From Campylobacter sp. (GTDB taxonomy: Bacteria > Campylobacterota > Campylobacteria > Campylobacterales > Campylobacteraceae): a stretch of 37,152 nt of DNA. The stretch covers positions 1 through 37,152 of the forward strand of contig NZ_JAGCNF010000150.1 of the NCBI RefSeq assembly GCF_017646085.1, read 5' to 3'. Below the pieces are notes generated by a model that did no database searches, had not been told where the DNA came from, and saw nothing but the letters and a program-made list of their open reading frames with translations. Positions 1 through 9,406 of the stretch are shown here, piece after piece. The translations under genes were made by a program, and so were the position numbers. The first letter of the stretch is position 1. Each line of letters begins with the position of its first letter.

Positions 1-376
1 AGCACTAAATGAGTCTAAAATGCCATATTTTAACTACGATCAACGAATCGAACTTGCCCGTCTAGCGACTAAGGAATTACCTAGTGTTGAGGTTATGGGA
101 TTTAATAATCTCTTAATCGATTTTGCTAAATCACAAAATATTAATACCGTTGTGCGAGGTCTAAGAGCTGTGAGTGATTTTGAATATGAATTACAAATTG
201 GTTATGCAAATGCTTCGTTGTGGAGCGAATTTGAGACGATTTATTTTATGCCAAGTCTTAAAAATGCCTTTATTTCTAGTTCTATTGTCCGCTCAGTTTT
301 ACGCCACGATGGTGATATTAGTTCGCTTGTCCCATCTAAAGTATATAAAAAAATAAAGGAAGAATATGCTAATTAA
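1..376 (+). CDS. coaD: Phosphopantetheine adenylyltransferase, 3' part (cut by window start)
   Basis: This is the C-terminal ~124 residues of CoaD, which transfers AMP from ATP to 4'-phosphopantetheine in coenzyme A synthesis (cytosol). The reading frame is open from base 2 back through the window edge, so the start and the N-terminal nucleotide-binding TxGHxH region lie outside. What remains aligns from memory with E. coli CoaD (159 aa): the VVRGLRAVSDFEYELQ stretch and the late ISSSIVRSVLRHDGDIS stretch are the family's ATP and phosphopantetheine contacts. The gene overlaps tmk by 11 bases, so translation is probably coupled. In C. jejuni coaD heads the same tmk-hisS-speA order. Identity is confident; only the missing 5' end limits the call. 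Confidence 0.95.
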   Translation, partial: ALNESKMPYFNYDQRIELARLATKELPSVEVMGFNNLLIDFAKSQNINTVVRGLRAVSDFEYELQIGYANASLWSEFETIYFMPSLKNAFISSSIVRSVLRHDGDISSLVPSKVYKKIKEEYAN

Positions 377-944
377 TTTTGAAGGTGTCGATGGAGCCGG
401 TAAATCTACTCAAATAAATCTGCTAAAAGAGATTTACAAAGATGCTATAATAACTAAAGAGCCAGGTGGCACAGAGCTTGGATTGATGATTAGAAATTAT
501 TTAATGAGTAGTGCAAGTAAAATATCACAAAGAGCAGAAATTTTTCTATTTTTAGCTGATAGAGCCGAGCATTATGAAAAAGTTTTAAAACCCAATTATG
601 GAAATTTAATTTTAAGCGATAGAAGCTTTGTATCTGGTCTTGCATATGCTATGGCAAATGATGATAGTCTAGATATAAAAACCTTAATTGAACTAAATAA
701 ATTTGCGCTTTGTTCAGATTTTGGAGATAAATTTGTATTTTTAAAAGCAAATGAGAATTTAATCCGTCAAAGGCTTTTTAGTAGAGGTCAAAATGATGAT
801 ATTGAAAGTCGTGGAATTGAGTATTTAATGAGAGTTCAAGGATTTATGAGTATAATACTCGCCGATTTAAAATTTGAAGTCTTAGAGATCGATGCGTCAC
901 TAAGTCCAGAAATTATACACAATAAAATAAGGAAATTTATATGA
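366..944 (+). CDS. tmk: Thymidylate kinase
   Basis: Phosphorylates dTMP to dTDP for DNA synthesis. The 192-residue protein opens with the P-loop FEGVDGAGKST (residues ~5-15), carries the SDRSFVSGLAYA stretch (~80-91) that holds the DR(Y/F/H) dTMP-binding motif, and has a LID-like region rich in Arg around QRLFSRGQNDDIESRG. Length is slightly below the usual ~205-215. The ATG at 366 lies inside the end of coaD and gives the expected N-terminus immediately before the P-loop strand. The last four bases (ATGA) overlap the hisS start, so it sits in a translationally coupled housekeeping operon. Confidence 0.96.
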   Translation: MLINFEGVDGAGKSTQINLLKEIYKDAIITKEPGGTELGLMIRNYLMSSASKISQRAEIFLFLADRAEHYEKVLKPNYGNLILSDRSFVSGLAYAMANDDSLDIKTLIELNKFALCSDFGDKFVFLKANENLIRQRLFSRGQNDDIESRGIEYLMRVQGFMSIILADLKFEVLEIDASLSPEIIHNKIRKFI

Positions 945-2170
945 TTAATGCTCTTCGTGGTATGAAAGACCTACTTGAAAACGATGGAAAACTATATAAA
1001 TTTATAATTGATACCTGTGAAGCTGTGGTTAAAAACTATGGCTATGAGTTTTGCGAAACACCAAAACTAGAAGAGACCGCACTATTTAAGCGAAGTGTTG
1101 GTCAAAGTAGCGATATAGTCGGTAAAGAGATGTATCAATTTATAGATAAAGGCGGTAACGATGTCTGTCTTCGCCCTGAAGGAACTGCTGGGGTCGTAAG
1201 AGCATTTATAGAGAATAAATTTGATAGAGCTGGCGGGGTTAAAAGATATTTTTATCATGGTAGTATGTTTAGATATGAACGTCCTCAACGTGGGCGTTTA
1301 AGAGAATTTCATCAGTTTGGCGTAGAGTGTTTTGGGGAATCAAGTGTATATGAGGATGCATCTGTAATTTTAATGTTAAATGAGATTTTAAATAGGCTTA
1401 AAATTAAAACCACACTAAAAATCAACTCACTAGGCGATAGTCAATGTATGCCAGCATATAAAGAAAAATTAGTTAAATTTGTTGAAAACAATAAAGAAAA
1501 TTTATGTGATGATTGCTTAAGAAGACTTGATACTAACCCTATTAGGATACTTGATTGCAAAAGCCAGAGTTGTCAAAATATCTTAAAAGATGCTCCACTT
1601 ATTACTCAAAATTTAAATCAAATTTGTAACGATGATTTTAATAAACTTCAAGAGATTTTAAAAGCAAATGGAGTCGAATTTCAAATCGATCCAAAACTCG
1701 TACGCGGACTTGATTACTACTGTAAAACTGCCTTTGAGTTTATTAGCGATGATATTGGCTCACAAAGCGCAGTCGCAGGAGGCGGTAGATATGATAAGCT
1801 TTGTGAATTTTTAGGTGGCAAATCTACACCAGCAGTTGGCTGGGCAATGGGTGTGGAGAGAATTATGGAAATTTTACGCCAAAAAGAGAGTCAAAACAAG
1901 AGAGAAGGAATATATATATGTGCTTTAAGTCCAAATTTAATAAGCCAAATATATAAAACTGCTCAAATTTTAAGAAAAAACTATAAAACCGAAATTTCAT
2001 ACGAAGCAAAAAGCCCAAATAAACATCTAAATATAGCCGATAAAAAAGGTTTTGAAATATTTTTATGTCTTGGCGATGATGAGTTTAGCCAAGGTCAAAT
2101 TTGGTACAAAAATCTACAAACAAAAGATGAAAAACGAATATCTATAGCAAATTTGGAGGGTGAAATATGA
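941..2170 (+). CDS. hisS: Histidyl-tRNA synthetase
   Basis: Class II aminoacyl-tRNA synthetase that charges tRNA-His. All hallmarks are visible in the 409-residue product: the N-terminal ALRGMKDLL, motif 2 (FYHGSMFRYERPQRGR, ~residues 105-120), the histidine-specific loop LVRGLDYYCKTAFEF (~253-267), the glycine-rich AVAGGGRYDKL (~279) and motif 3 GWAMGVERI (~302). A C-terminal anticodon-binding domain follows (~320-409). Start and stop overlap the neighbouring genes by ATGA on both sides, giving strong evidence for one coupled operon with tmk and speA. Confidence 0.97.
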   Translation: MINALRGMKDLLENDGKLYKFIIDTCEAVVKNYGYEFCETPKLEETALFKRSVGQSSDIVGKEMYQFIDKGGNDVCLRPEGTAGVVRAFIENKFDRAGGVKRYFYHGSMFRYERPQRGRLREFHQFGVECFGESSVYEDASVILMLNEILNRLKIKTTLKINSLGDSQCMPAYKEKLVKFVENNKENLCDDCLRRLDTNPIRILDCKSQSCQNILKDAPLITQNLNQICNDDFNKLQEILKANGVEFQIDPKLVRGLDYYCKTAFEFISDDIGSQSAVAGGGRYDKLCEFLGGKSTPAVGWAMGVERIMEILRQKESQNKREGIYICALSPNLISQIYKTAQILRKNYKTEISYEAKSPNKHLNIADKKGFEIFLCLGDDEFSQGQIWYKNLQTKDEKRISIANLEGEI

Positions 2171-4008
2171 CACATGACTATGGACTAAGCCTGTGGGGAG
2201 ATTCAAATTTTATCATTGATAGTGGCAAAGTCTGCTTAAATAGCGACTTAAAACCAGCACTTATTGATATCGTAAAAGATATCAGAAACGATGGTTATCG
2301 TGGACCACTTTTACTAAGATTTCCACACCTTATTAAAAAACAAATTGTACAGGTATACTCTAGTTTTGAAAGAGCCAAAAAAGAATTTGGCTATAGTGGA
2401 AGCTTTAATGCTGTATATCCATTAAAAGTAAATCAATATCCAGGATTTGTAGAAAATCTAGTCAGAATTGGCGAAAGCTATGGATATGGGCTAGAGGCCG
2501 GCTCAAAGGCTGAATTGTTACTAGCTATGGCTTATAATAACTATGGCGCACCAATTACTGTTAATGGATTTAAAGATAATGAATTAATCGATATTGGCTT
2601 TATTGCTGCTGAAATGGGTCATAATATCACCCTTACAATAGAAGGATTAAATGAATTAAAATCAATTATCTCTACTGCAAAAGAGAGATTTAAACCAAAA
2701 CCAAATATTGGACTTAGGATTAGACTACATAGCAGCGGTACAGGAGTATGGGCAAAAAGCGGTGGTATAAACTCTAAGTTTGGACTTACATCTACAGAGC
2801 TAATTGAAGCAGTAAATTTACTAAAAGAAAATAATCTAATTGAACAATTTACCATGATTCACTTTCATATTGGAAGTCAAATAAATGAAATTCATCCGCT
2901 AAAAAAAGCCCTTATAGAAGCAGGTAATATCTATGCAGAACTTCGTAAAATGGGAGCAAAATCTCTAAAAGCTATAAATTTAGGCGGTGGTTTAGCTATT
3001 GAATATTCACAATTTAAAGATAATCCAAGTAGAAATTATACCCTAAAAGAATATGCAAATGATGTTGTATTTCTACTAAAAAGCATTGCTAATCAAAAAA
3101 ATGAGATTGAACCTGATATATTTATAGAAAGTGGCAGATATATAGCTGCATCTCACTCTGTGTTAGTAGCACCAGTGCTTGAGCTATTTAGCCAAGAATA
3201 CACAGAAGAAAAACTGATATTAAAAGATAATAACCCTCCACTAATTAGCGAATTACACGACCTATATAAAAGTATAAAACCAAGTAATGCTATAGAGTAT
3301 CTTCATGACGCAATTGATCATATGGAAAGTGTTCTTACTTTATTTGATTTAGGTTATGTAGATTTACAAGATAGATCAAATAGTGAAATTTTAGTCCATC
3401 TAATTATGAAAAAGGCGATTTCGCTTTTAGGAAATAAACAAAATTATGCTGAGCTTTTAAAAATTCAAGAAGAGGTACAAGAGAGATATTTAGTTAATTT
3501 CTCAATGTTTCAAAGCTTACCTGACTTTTGGGGGCTTGGACAAAATTTTCCTATAATGCCACTTGATAGATTAGATGAACGCCCTACTCTATCAGCATCT
3601 ATTTGGGATATTACTTGCGATAGTGATGGTGAAATTAGTTTTGATGCAACCAAAAATCCATTATTCTTACACGATGTAGATCTAGAAAAAGAGGATTATT
3701 TTTTAGGATTTTTCCTTGTTGGCGCTTATCAAGAAGTTCTTGGGATGAAGCATAATCTATTTACCCACCCTACTGAAGCTACTATAATTATCAATGAAGA
3801 GGGCAACTACGAGATCAAAAATATCCTAGAATCTCAATCTGTTATGGATATATTAGAAGACTTAGACTATGATATACATGCTATTAGAGATACTCTAAAT
3901 GAGAGAATAGAAAACTCAACCTTAGTAGACGAAAAGCAAAAAAAACATATTCTTGGTGAATTATATCTATTCTTAAATGATAACGGCTATCTAAAAACCA
4001 TAGGCTGA
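2167..4008 (+). CDS. speA: Biosynthetic arginine decarboxylase
   Basis: PLP enzyme that decarboxylates arginine to agmatine, the entry to polyamine synthesis. The 613-residue length suits the SpeA family (E. coli ~658). The PLP lysine is expected at Lys87 in the motif YPLKVNQ; a glycine-rich phosphate-binding stretch INLGGGLAIEYS appears near residue 275 and the FIESGRYIAASHSVLV segment near 318. The C-terminal part carries the helical and beta domains typical of the Gram-negative biosynthetic enzyme. It overlaps hisS by four bases and is followed two bases later by cysE. In C. jejuni and relatives this gene feeds the spermidine route through carboxyspermidine; that link is family knowledge and is not visible here. 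Confidence 0.96.
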   Translation: MTHDYGLSLWGDSNFIIDSGKVCLNSDLKPALIDIVKDIRNDGYRGPLLLRFPHLIKKQIVQVYSSFERAKKEFGYSGSFNAVYPLKVNQYPGFVENLVRIGESYGYGLEAGSKAELLLAMAYNNYGAPITVNGFKDNELIDIGFIAAEMGHNITLTIEGLNELKSIISTAKERFKPKPNIGLRIRLHSSGTGVWAKSGGINSKFGLTSTELIEAVNLLKENNLIEQFTMIHFHIGSQINEIHPLKKALIEAGNIYAELRKMGAKSLKAINLGGGLAIEYSQFKDNPSRNYTLKEYANDVVFLLKSIANQKNEIEPDIFIESGRYIAASHSVLVAPVLELFSQEYTEEKLILKDNNPPLISELHDLYKSIKPSNAIEYLHDAIDHMESVLTLFDLGYVDLQDRSNSEILVHLIMKKAISLLGNKQNYAELLKIQEEVQERYLVNFSMFQSLPDFWGLGQNFPIMPLDRLDERPTLSASIWDITCDSDGEISFDATKNPLFLHDVDLEKEDYFLGFFLVGAYQEVLGMKHNLFTHPTEATIIINEEGNYEIKNILESQSVMDILEDLDYDIHAIRDTLNERIENSTLVDEKQKKHILGELYLFLNDNGYLKTIG

Positions 4009-4010
4009 TA

Positions 4011-4682
4011 ATGGGTATTTTGCAAATTATTAAAGAGGATTTATCTCAACCAAAAGCACAAGATCCAGCATATCGTAGTTGCGTAGATCTTATCTTTAAT
4101 TATCCTGGAGTATGGGCGGTAGCCAATCATAGATTTATCCATACTCTATGGAACAAAAAGTGGTATAAATTAGCCAGAATGCTTGCTGGAATTAGCAACT
4201 TTCTAACTAGAGTTGATCTTCATCCAGCAGCAGTCCTTGGTAGAAGGGTATTTATCGATCATGCTACTGGAATAGTAATTGGAGAAACGACTATAATTGG
4301 CGATGATTGCCTAATCTATCAAGGAGTTACCTTAGGTGGAGTAAGCCTAGATAAAGGCAAACGCCATCCTACTTTAGAAAATGGCGTAGTTGTCGGTGCT
4401 GGAGCTAAAATTTTAGGCAATATCACCATAGGAGCAGGCTCAAAAATCGGAGCTAATTCAGTTGTAGTAAAAGATGTACCACCACACTCTACAGCTGTAG
4501 GAATTCCAGCTAAATGCATTAGCAGTGATAATCGCCCATTTGAACACAATAAGCTACCAGATATTACAAAAGAATTACTAATCTATCTAATAGATCGCAT
4601 AGAAAGCCTTGGGTGTCAAGGAAGCGATAAAATAATACTAGATAAAAAATATCAAGAATATATCAAATCAATAAAGGAGTAA
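4011..4682 (+). CDS. cysE: Serine O-acetyltransferase
   Basis: Catalyses L-serine plus acetyl-CoA to O-acetylserine, the first step of cysteine synthesis. The 223-residue protein has an N-terminal helical domain (~1-65) followed by left-handed beta-helix hexapeptide repeats (~70-170: VIGETTIIGD, GAGAKILGNITIGAGSKIG). The catalytic region RVFIDHATGIVIGE near residue 80 carries the conserved Asp-His pair, and the VTLGGVSLDKGKRHP loop (~104) is diagnostic for CysE among hexapeptide transferases. Gaps of two bases to speA and aspB show it lies inside the same operon. Confidence 0.96.
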   Translation: MGILQIIKEDLSQPKAQDPAYRSCVDLIFNYPGVWAVANHRFIHTLWNKKWYKLARMLAGISNFLTRVDLHPAAVLGRRVFIDHATGIVIGETTIIGDDCLIYQGVTLGGVSLDKGKRHPTLENGVVVGAGAKILGNITIGAGSKIGANSVVVKDVPPHSTAVGIPAKCISSDNRPFEHNKLPDITKELLIYLIDRIESLGCQGSDKIILDKKYQEYIKSIKE

Positions 4683-4684
4683 AA

Positions 4685-5857
4685 ATGTTATTATCTAAAA
4701 GAATTTCAGTCCTAAGCGAAAGCCTTACAATTGCAATTAGTTCAAAAGCCAAAGAGATGAAAGCTGCTGGGCTTGATGTTATTAGTTTTAGTGCCGGTGA
4801 GCCTGATTTTGATACACCTGAAATAATTAAAAATGCAGTCAAATCAGCCTTAGATAAAGGTTGTGGTAAATATACTGCAGTTCCTGGCACACCTGAGGTA
4901 CTTGAAGCTATTGCTGCTAAACTAAAAAAAGATAATAATCTAAACTACAAACCAAGTCAAATCATCACAAATGTAGGTGCTAAACACTCTTTATTTAATC
5001 TATTTTCATGCATTATCAATCATGGTGATGAAGTTATAATTCCATCTCCATACTGGGTAAGCTATCCTGAAATAGTCAAATATTGCGGTGGTACTCCAGT
5101 GATAGTTGAAACAAGCGAAGATAATAAATTTAAATTAACAGCTAATCAAATAAAATCAGCAATCACTCCAAAAACAAGAGCTATAGTGCTAAATAGCCCA
5201 AGCAACCCATGCGGTGGCGTATATAGCAAAACCGAGCTTGAAGAAATCGGAGAAGTATTAAAAAATAGTGATATCTTAGTAATTAGTGATGAAATTTATG
5301 AAAAGCTTACATATAGCGGTGAATTTATTGCAGCTGCAGCAATTAGCGATGATATGTTCAAAAGAACAATCACAATCAATGGCTTAAGTAAATGTGGAGC
5401 GATGCCAGGATGGAGATTTGGATATATGGCAAGTAGTATAGATGAGCTAAATAAAGCCCTTAGAAAACTACAAAGCCAAAGCACAAGCAATATCTCAAGC
5501 ATAGTTCAAGCTGGCGCTATACCAGCACTACTAGGAGAAGCTGATGCTGATATAGAGTATATGAAAAGTAAATTTATAGAGCGTAGAGATTATGCTGTAA
5601 AAGCTATAAATGATATAGAAAATTTAAGTGTAGTATGTCCAGATGGTGCATTTTATCTATTTATCAACTGTAAAAATGTAGAGCCTGACTCAATGAAATT
5701 CTGTCAAGAACTTTTAGAAAAAGGGCTAGTAGCTACAGTTCCTGGCGTAGGATTTGGTATGGATGGATATTTTAGGCTTAGCTTTGCATGCGATATAGAT
5801 AGTCTAAAACGTGGTATTGAGCGTATTGCTGAATTTGTAAAAAATTATAAAAAATAA
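4685..5857 (+). CDS. aspB: Aspartate aminotransferase (class I/II PLP aminotransferase)
   Basis: Interconverts aspartate/2-oxoglutarate and oxaloacetate/glutamate. The 390-residue fold-type I aminotransferase shows FSAGEPDFDTP near residue 35, the substrate/cofactor motif LNSPSNPCGG (~171), the SDEIYEKL Asp that pairs with the pyridine nitrogen (~201), the PLP lysine in INGLSKCGAMPGWRFGY (~230-246) and the carboxylate-binding arginine in YFRLSFA (~365). The subgroup resembles the Thermus/Bacillus-type AspAT (Ib). The same order speA-cysE-aspB is remembered from C. jejuni. A strong hairpin lies directly after the stop, so this is the last gene of the operon. Confidence 0.93.
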   Translation: MLLSKRISVLSESLTIAISSKAKEMKAAGLDVISFSAGEPDFDTPEIIKNAVKSALDKGCGKYTAVPGTPEVLEAIAAKLKKDNNLNYKPSQIITNVGAKHSLFNLFSCIINHGDEVIIPSPYWVSYPEIVKYCGGTPVIVETSEDNKFKLTANQIKSAITPKTRAIVLNSPSNPCGGVYSKTELEEIGEVLKNSDILVISDEIYEKLTYSGEFIAAAAISDDMFKRTITINGLSKCGAMPGWRFGYMASSIDELNKALRKLQSQSTSNISSIVQAGAIPALLGEADADIEYMKSKFIERRDYAVKAINDIENLSVVCPDGAFYLFINCKNVEPDSMKFCQELLEKGLVATVPGVGFGMDGYFRLSFACDIDSLKRGIERIAEFVKNYKK

Positions 5858-5858
5858 C

Positions 5859-5887
5859 AACAAGAGTGCTATAAAGGCACTCTTGTT
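5859..5887 (+). terminator. Hairpin terminator after aspB
   Basis: AACAAGAGTGC (5859-5869) pairs perfectly with GCACTCTTGTT (5877-5887) across a 7-base loop, beginning two bases after the aspB stop. There is no long T run on the plus side, but on the minus side the stem runs into TTATTTTTT. It could act in both directions. The next gene, smpB, has its own -10 box just downstream, which supports an operon boundary here. Confidence 0.75.
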
Positions 5888-5911
5888 CAAACTAAATTCA
5901 TAATCTTTAGC

Positions 5912-5917
5912 TATAAT
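5912..5917 (+). promoter_or_regulatory. Probable -10 box for smpB
   Basis: A perfect TATAAT lies 31 bases before the smpB ATG, between the aspB hairpin and smpB. Campylobacter housekeeping promoters usually have a strong -10 and no clear -35, which fits. The position is inferred from sequence only. Confidence 0.55.
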
Positions 5918-5948
5918 TTCAAGCTTACAAACTATAAAAAGTATCAAA

Positions 5949-6404
5949 ATGGGAAAAGATTTAGCAAAAAATAAAAAAGCATTTCATGATTATACAATTA
6001 TCGAGAACTTTGAAGCTGGTATAGTTTTACAAGGTAGCGAGGTGAAGGCTCTTCGTGCTGGTAGAGCAAATTTAAAAGATAGCTTTGTAAGAATTATTCG
6101 TGGTGAGCTATTTTTGTTAAATGCTCATATTAGTCACCTTCAAACTGCTCACTCGCACTTTCGTCCAGATGAAAGAGCTCCTAGAAAGCTTCTTATGCAT
6201 CGTAAGCAGATCGATAAATTATTAGGAAAAGTAAGTACAGATGGCCTGACTATAGTTGTTTTAAATCTATATCTTAATAACAAAAATATAGTCAAAGCAA
6301 ATATTGCCTTAGCTAAAGGCAAAAACCTTCATGACAAACGAGAAGCGCTTAAGGCTAAACAGGCAAATCTAGAGGCAAGAGCAGCCTTAAAAAGATATAT
6401 ATAA
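5949..6404 (+). CDS. smpB: SsrA-binding protein SmpB
   Basis: Binds tmRNA and delivers it to stalled ribosomes for trans-translation and tagging. The 151-residue protein has the family landmarks: [19 protein letters not shown] at the N-terminus, [19 protein letters not shown] (~28-46), LNAHIS near 60, [17 protein letters not shown] near 75 and the basic C-terminal tail [15 protein letters not shown] (~123-137). Length is typical. The tagging system feeds tagged proteins to ClpAP-type proteases, so its closeness to clpS-clpA downstream is functionally sensible, although the two are not shown to be co-transcribed. Confidence 0.97.
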   Translation: MGKDLAKNKKAFHDYTIIENFEAGIVLQGSEVKALRAGRANLKDSFVRIIRGELFLLNAHISHLQTAHSHFRPDERAPRKLLMHRKQIDKLLGKVSTDGLTIVVLNLYLNNKNIVKANIALAKGKNLHDKREALKAKQANLEARAALKRYI

Positions 6405-6415
6405 AAAGGAAAAAT

Positions 6416-7027
6416 ATGAAAAGTATCAAATTTATTGCCCTATTTTTAGTGGCATTTTTAGCACTTAGTGGATGTAGTAACGAACAATCAAACACCACTC
6501 AACTAACTCAATCAAATTCATATAAGACCGGCGATGAAATAGAACTAACTAGCATAATTGGTAGCAAAGCTACTATTGTACGTACAGAAAATGGCTTTAA
6601 ACTCAAAGATAGTGATAAAATATTGATGATTGATATATTTGGGACATATTGTGCTCCTTGCCAAAAAGAGGCCCCTCACCTAATGGATTTTCAACTTAAA
6701 AATGCAGATAAATTTATAATAATTGGCCTTATTCACTTTGAAGATGTTAATGATGAGTATGTTTTAGAAAACTTTAGTAAAAAATATAATGCTTACTATT
6801 TTATAGCAAATTCAAAAGAAAATAGCAAAATTATAGATCAAATTCTAAATGATATAAACTACAATAGAGCTCTTTCTATTCCGTTTAAAGTAGTATTAAA
6901 AAATGGAAAATATCAAAGCCTTAGCGATAATCTAAATGGCACAGTAGTTGGTAATAAATTTTATCTAGGTGAAGTAAGCACCAATATAATTAGTCAAGAT
7001 ATAGATAAGATTTTAAATGAAAACTAA
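6416..7027 (+). CDS. TlpA/thioredoxin-like lipoprotein
   Basis: Predicted lipid-anchored periplasmic thiol-disulfide protein. Residues 1-19 form a signal peptide and LALSGC gives a lipobox with Cys20 as the acylated residue. After a polar Ser/Thr/Gln linker (21-40) a thioredoxin-like domain follows with the active site YCAPC (Cys79 and Cys82) directly after a beta strand (ILMIDIFG), as in TlpA/ResA proteins, and a likely cis-proline in SIPFKVV (~162). The likely role is as a reductant or oxidase of envelope cysteines or in cytochrome c maturation; the partner cannot be told from here. The gene overlaps clpS by 11 bases, so it shares an mRNA with the protease adaptor, which is probably incidental. 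Confidence 0.85.
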   Translation: MKSIKFIALFLVAFLALSGCSNEQSNTTQLTQSNSYKTGDEIELTSIIGSKATIVRTENGFKLKDSDKILMIDIFGTYCAPCQKEAPHLMDFQLKNADKFIIIGLIHFEDVNDEYVLENFSKKYNAYYFIANSKENSKIIDQILNDINYNRALSIPFKVVLKNGKYQSLSDNLNGTVVGNKFYLGEVSTNIISQDIDKILNEN

Positions 7028-7316
7028 AAGATCATTAACTTCAAAAACCAAATTAAAAGAGTTTAAGCCAACTCTTTTTAAAGTAATTTTATTAAATGAT
7101 GATGTTACTACAATGGATTTTGTAGTGATGGTGCTTTGTGAAATTTTTAATAAAGAGCTAAATCAAGCTGTAAATTTAATGATGCAAATTCATAAACATG
7201 GTAGTGCAATCTGTGGAATATATACCAAAGAAATTGCCCAAACCAAACAAAACCAAACGCTAAGTCTTGCTAAAGCAAACGGCTTTCCGCTAAAATGTGT
7301 AATAAAAGAGGATTAA
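7017..7316 (+). CDS. clpS: ATP-dependent Clp protease adaptor ClpS
   Basis: Adaptor that binds N-degron substrates (N-terminal Leu, Phe, Tyr, Trp) and hands them to ClpA. The 99-residue protein carries the signature FKVILLNDDVTTMDFVVMVL (residues ~21-40), corresponding to the NDD(Y/F)TPMEFV motif that lines the N-degron pocket, and the HKHGSAICGIYTKEIA stretch (~59-74) typical of the ClpA-binding side. The N-terminal ~18 residues are basic and flexible, as expected. It overlaps both its upstream neighbour and clpA (TAATG junction), and aat follows clpA, so adaptor, unfoldase and tagging enzyme are all in one operon. Confidence 0.95.
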   Translation: MKTKRSLTSKTKLKEFKPTLFKVILLNDDVTTMDFVVMVLCEIFNKELNQAVNLMMQIHKHGSAICGIYTKEIAQTKQNQTLSLAKANGFPLKCVIKED

Positions 7317-9403
7317 TGATAGAACAAAATCTAGCAAAATCAATAAAACAAGCTAGCGACCTAGCTTTAAGTGAATCTCATGAATATATTAGCACTGAGC
7401 ATATCTTATATACTTTAACATTCAATAAGGAATTTGTAAAAATACTAGAAAATCTTGGTATTAGCGATATTGCAGCATTAAGAAATGATCTAATAAATAT
7501 ACTTAAAGAGTCTCCAAAATCCAATGAAAAAAAGCCACCAATTCTTACCCATAAGCTTAGCGAAATATTTTCTAGCATTGGTGCAGAGGAGAATTTTGGA
7601 ATTGAAGATTTCTTAGATGAAATTCTAGTCGATAAAGACTCTCAATCATATCAGGTTTTGGAATTTCATGGCCTAAATATAGATAGTAATGAGCTACTAT
7701 CTGTAGCTATAAATTTAAATGAACTTGTAAAAAATGGGCAAATAGACCCAGTTATAAATAGAGATAAAGAGATTGATAAAGCTTTACAAATTTTATGTCG
7801 CCACAAAAAAAATAATCCAATATTTGTTGGTGAAGCAGGTGTTGGCAAAACAGCAATAGTCCAAGGAATAGCCCAAAGAATCGTCAATGGCAATGTCCCA
7901 GCCAAACTAAAAGATAGTGTAATTTTTAGCCTAGATATATTTGCTATTTTAGCTGGTGCAAAATATAGAGGTGAGTTTGAAGAGAGATTAAAAGAGATAA
8001 TAAACTATCTAAAAGAGAATAAAAATCATATAATATTCATAGATGAAATTCACACTATCTTAAATATTGGCAACAACGATAATGGTCAAGATGCGGCTAA
8101 TATCTTAAAGCCACACTTAGCAAATGGCGATATAAGATGCATAGGAGCTACCACATATAGTGAATTTAGAAATTTCAATAAAGATAAAGCTTTACTTCGC
8201 CGCTTTAATAAAATCGATGTAGATGAACCTAGCAAAGAAGAGAGTTTAGAAATTTTAAAAGGTCTAAAAGTTACTTATGAAAAATTTCATAATGTTAAAT
8301 ATAGCGATGAAGTTTTAAGCCAAAGCATAGAGATGGCCAAGCGATATTTAAATGATAAATTTCTCCCTGATAGCGCTATAGATATTATAGATGAAGCAGG
8401 AGCAGCTACCAATATAGAACACAAAAAAAGTGTAACAAAATCTAAAATAAATGAAATAGTTGCTAAAATGGCAAATATTTCAAACATACAAACAAGCTCT
8501 GATAATACTCAAATATTAAAAAATCTAAGCCATACACTAGGTTCTAAAATTTATGGTCAAGATCTTGCTATAAAAAGTTTAAATGATGCCCTTATTACAT
8601 CGTATGCTGGATTAAATGATGAAAATAGGCCAATTGGTGTATTTTTATTTACCGGAAGTAGCGGAGTTGGTAAAACTGAACTAGCTAAAGAGTTAGCAAA
8701 TGCTTTAAATATTCACTTTGAGAGATTTGATATGAGTGAATATATGGAAAAACATGCTGTAGCCAAGCTAATTGGTGCACCTCCTGGATATATTGGATTT
8801 GAAAACGGCGGAATGCTTACAAATATGGTCAAAAAGTACCCATATAGTGTTATACTTTTTGATGAGATAGAAAAGGCACATCCTGAATTATTAAATATAT
8901 TTTTACAGATTTTTGATAGTGCTACATTAAGCGATGCTAGTGGCAATAAAAGTGATTTTAAAAATACAATTATTATTATGAGCTCAAATTTAGGCACCAA
9001 AGAGGCTCCGATTATGGGTTTTAATAAAAATGATAGTGATAAAACAGACAGAGCTATTAAAGGATTTTTTGCAGCTGAGTTTAGAAATCGCATTGATAAG
9101 ATTATAAATTTCAATCCACTTAGCCAAGAGATTCTTGAAAAAATTGTTCAAAAAGAGATCAATGCATTAGAAATATCAGCTAAAAAAGTTAAGATAAATT
9201 TGACCAAAAAGGCTATTGCTAAGCTAATAAGTCTTGGATATAGCACCGAATTTGGCGCTAGAAATATAAAACGAACAATTAAAGATAATATAAATCTTAA
9301 ATTATCTAAAGAGATGCTTTTTGGCGATTTAAAAAATGGTGGCACTGCTAATGTTGATTTTAATGGTAGTGAGTTTGAGTTTAAGTTTATCCCAGCAAAG
9401 TAG
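7316..9403 (+). CDS. clpA: ATP-dependent Clp protease ATP-binding subunit ClpA
   Basis: Hexameric AAA+ unfoldase that feeds ClpP. I place the start at the ATG at 7316 (overlapping the clpS stop as TAATG), because it yields the typical N-domain start IEQNLAKSIKQASDLA; a start at 7295 would add seven non-homologous residues. The 695-residue protein has the Clp N-domain (~1-140), D1 with Walker A GEAGVGKTA (~172-180) and Walker B FIDEIHTI (~240), and D2 with Walker A GSSGVGKTE (~446-454), Walker B LFDEIEKAHP (~514) and sensor region. The ClpP-docking loop after SSNLGTKEAP reads MGF where many ClpA proteins have IGL/IGF. There is no ClpB-type middle coiled coil. Acts with ClpS and Aat. Confidence 0.95.
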   Translation: MIEQNLAKSIKQASDLALSESHEYISTEHILYTLTFNKEFVKILENLGISDIAALRNDLINILKESPKSNEKKPPILTHKLSEIFSSIGAEENFGIEDFLDEILVDKDSQSYQVLEFHGLNIDSNELLSVAINLNELVKNGQIDPVINRDKEIDKALQILCRHKKNNPIFVGEAGVGKTAIVQGIAQRIVNGNVPAKLKDSVIFSLDIFAILAGAKYRGEFEERLKEIINYLKENKNHIIFIDEIHTILNIGNNDNGQDAANILKPHLANGDIRCIGATTYSEFRNFNKDKALLRRFNKIDVDEPSKEESLEILKGLKVTYEKFHNVKYSDEVLSQSIEMAKRYLNDKFLPDSAIDIIDEAGAATNIEHKKSVTKSKINEIVAKMANISNIQTSSDNTQILKNLSHTLGSKIYGQDLAIKSLNDALITSYAGLNDENRPIGVFLFTGSSGVGKTELAKELANALNIHFERFDMSEYMEKHAVAKLIGAPPGYIGFENGGMLTNMVKKYPYSVILFDEIEKAHPELLNIFLQIFDSATLSDASGNKSDFKNTIIIMSSNLGTKEAPIMGFNKNDSDKTDRAIKGFFAAEFRNRIDKIINFNPLSQEILEKIVQKEINALEISAKKVKINLTKKAIAKLISLGYSTEFGARNIKRTIKDNINLKLSKEMLFGDLKNGGTANVDFNGSEFEFKFIPAK

Positions 9404-9406
9404 CTA

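Noticed and set aside
8713-9114. 133-codon minus-strand open frame
   Set aside because: Lies entirely inside the D2 domain of clpA, with no ribosome-binding site or recognisable domain; a shadow frame.
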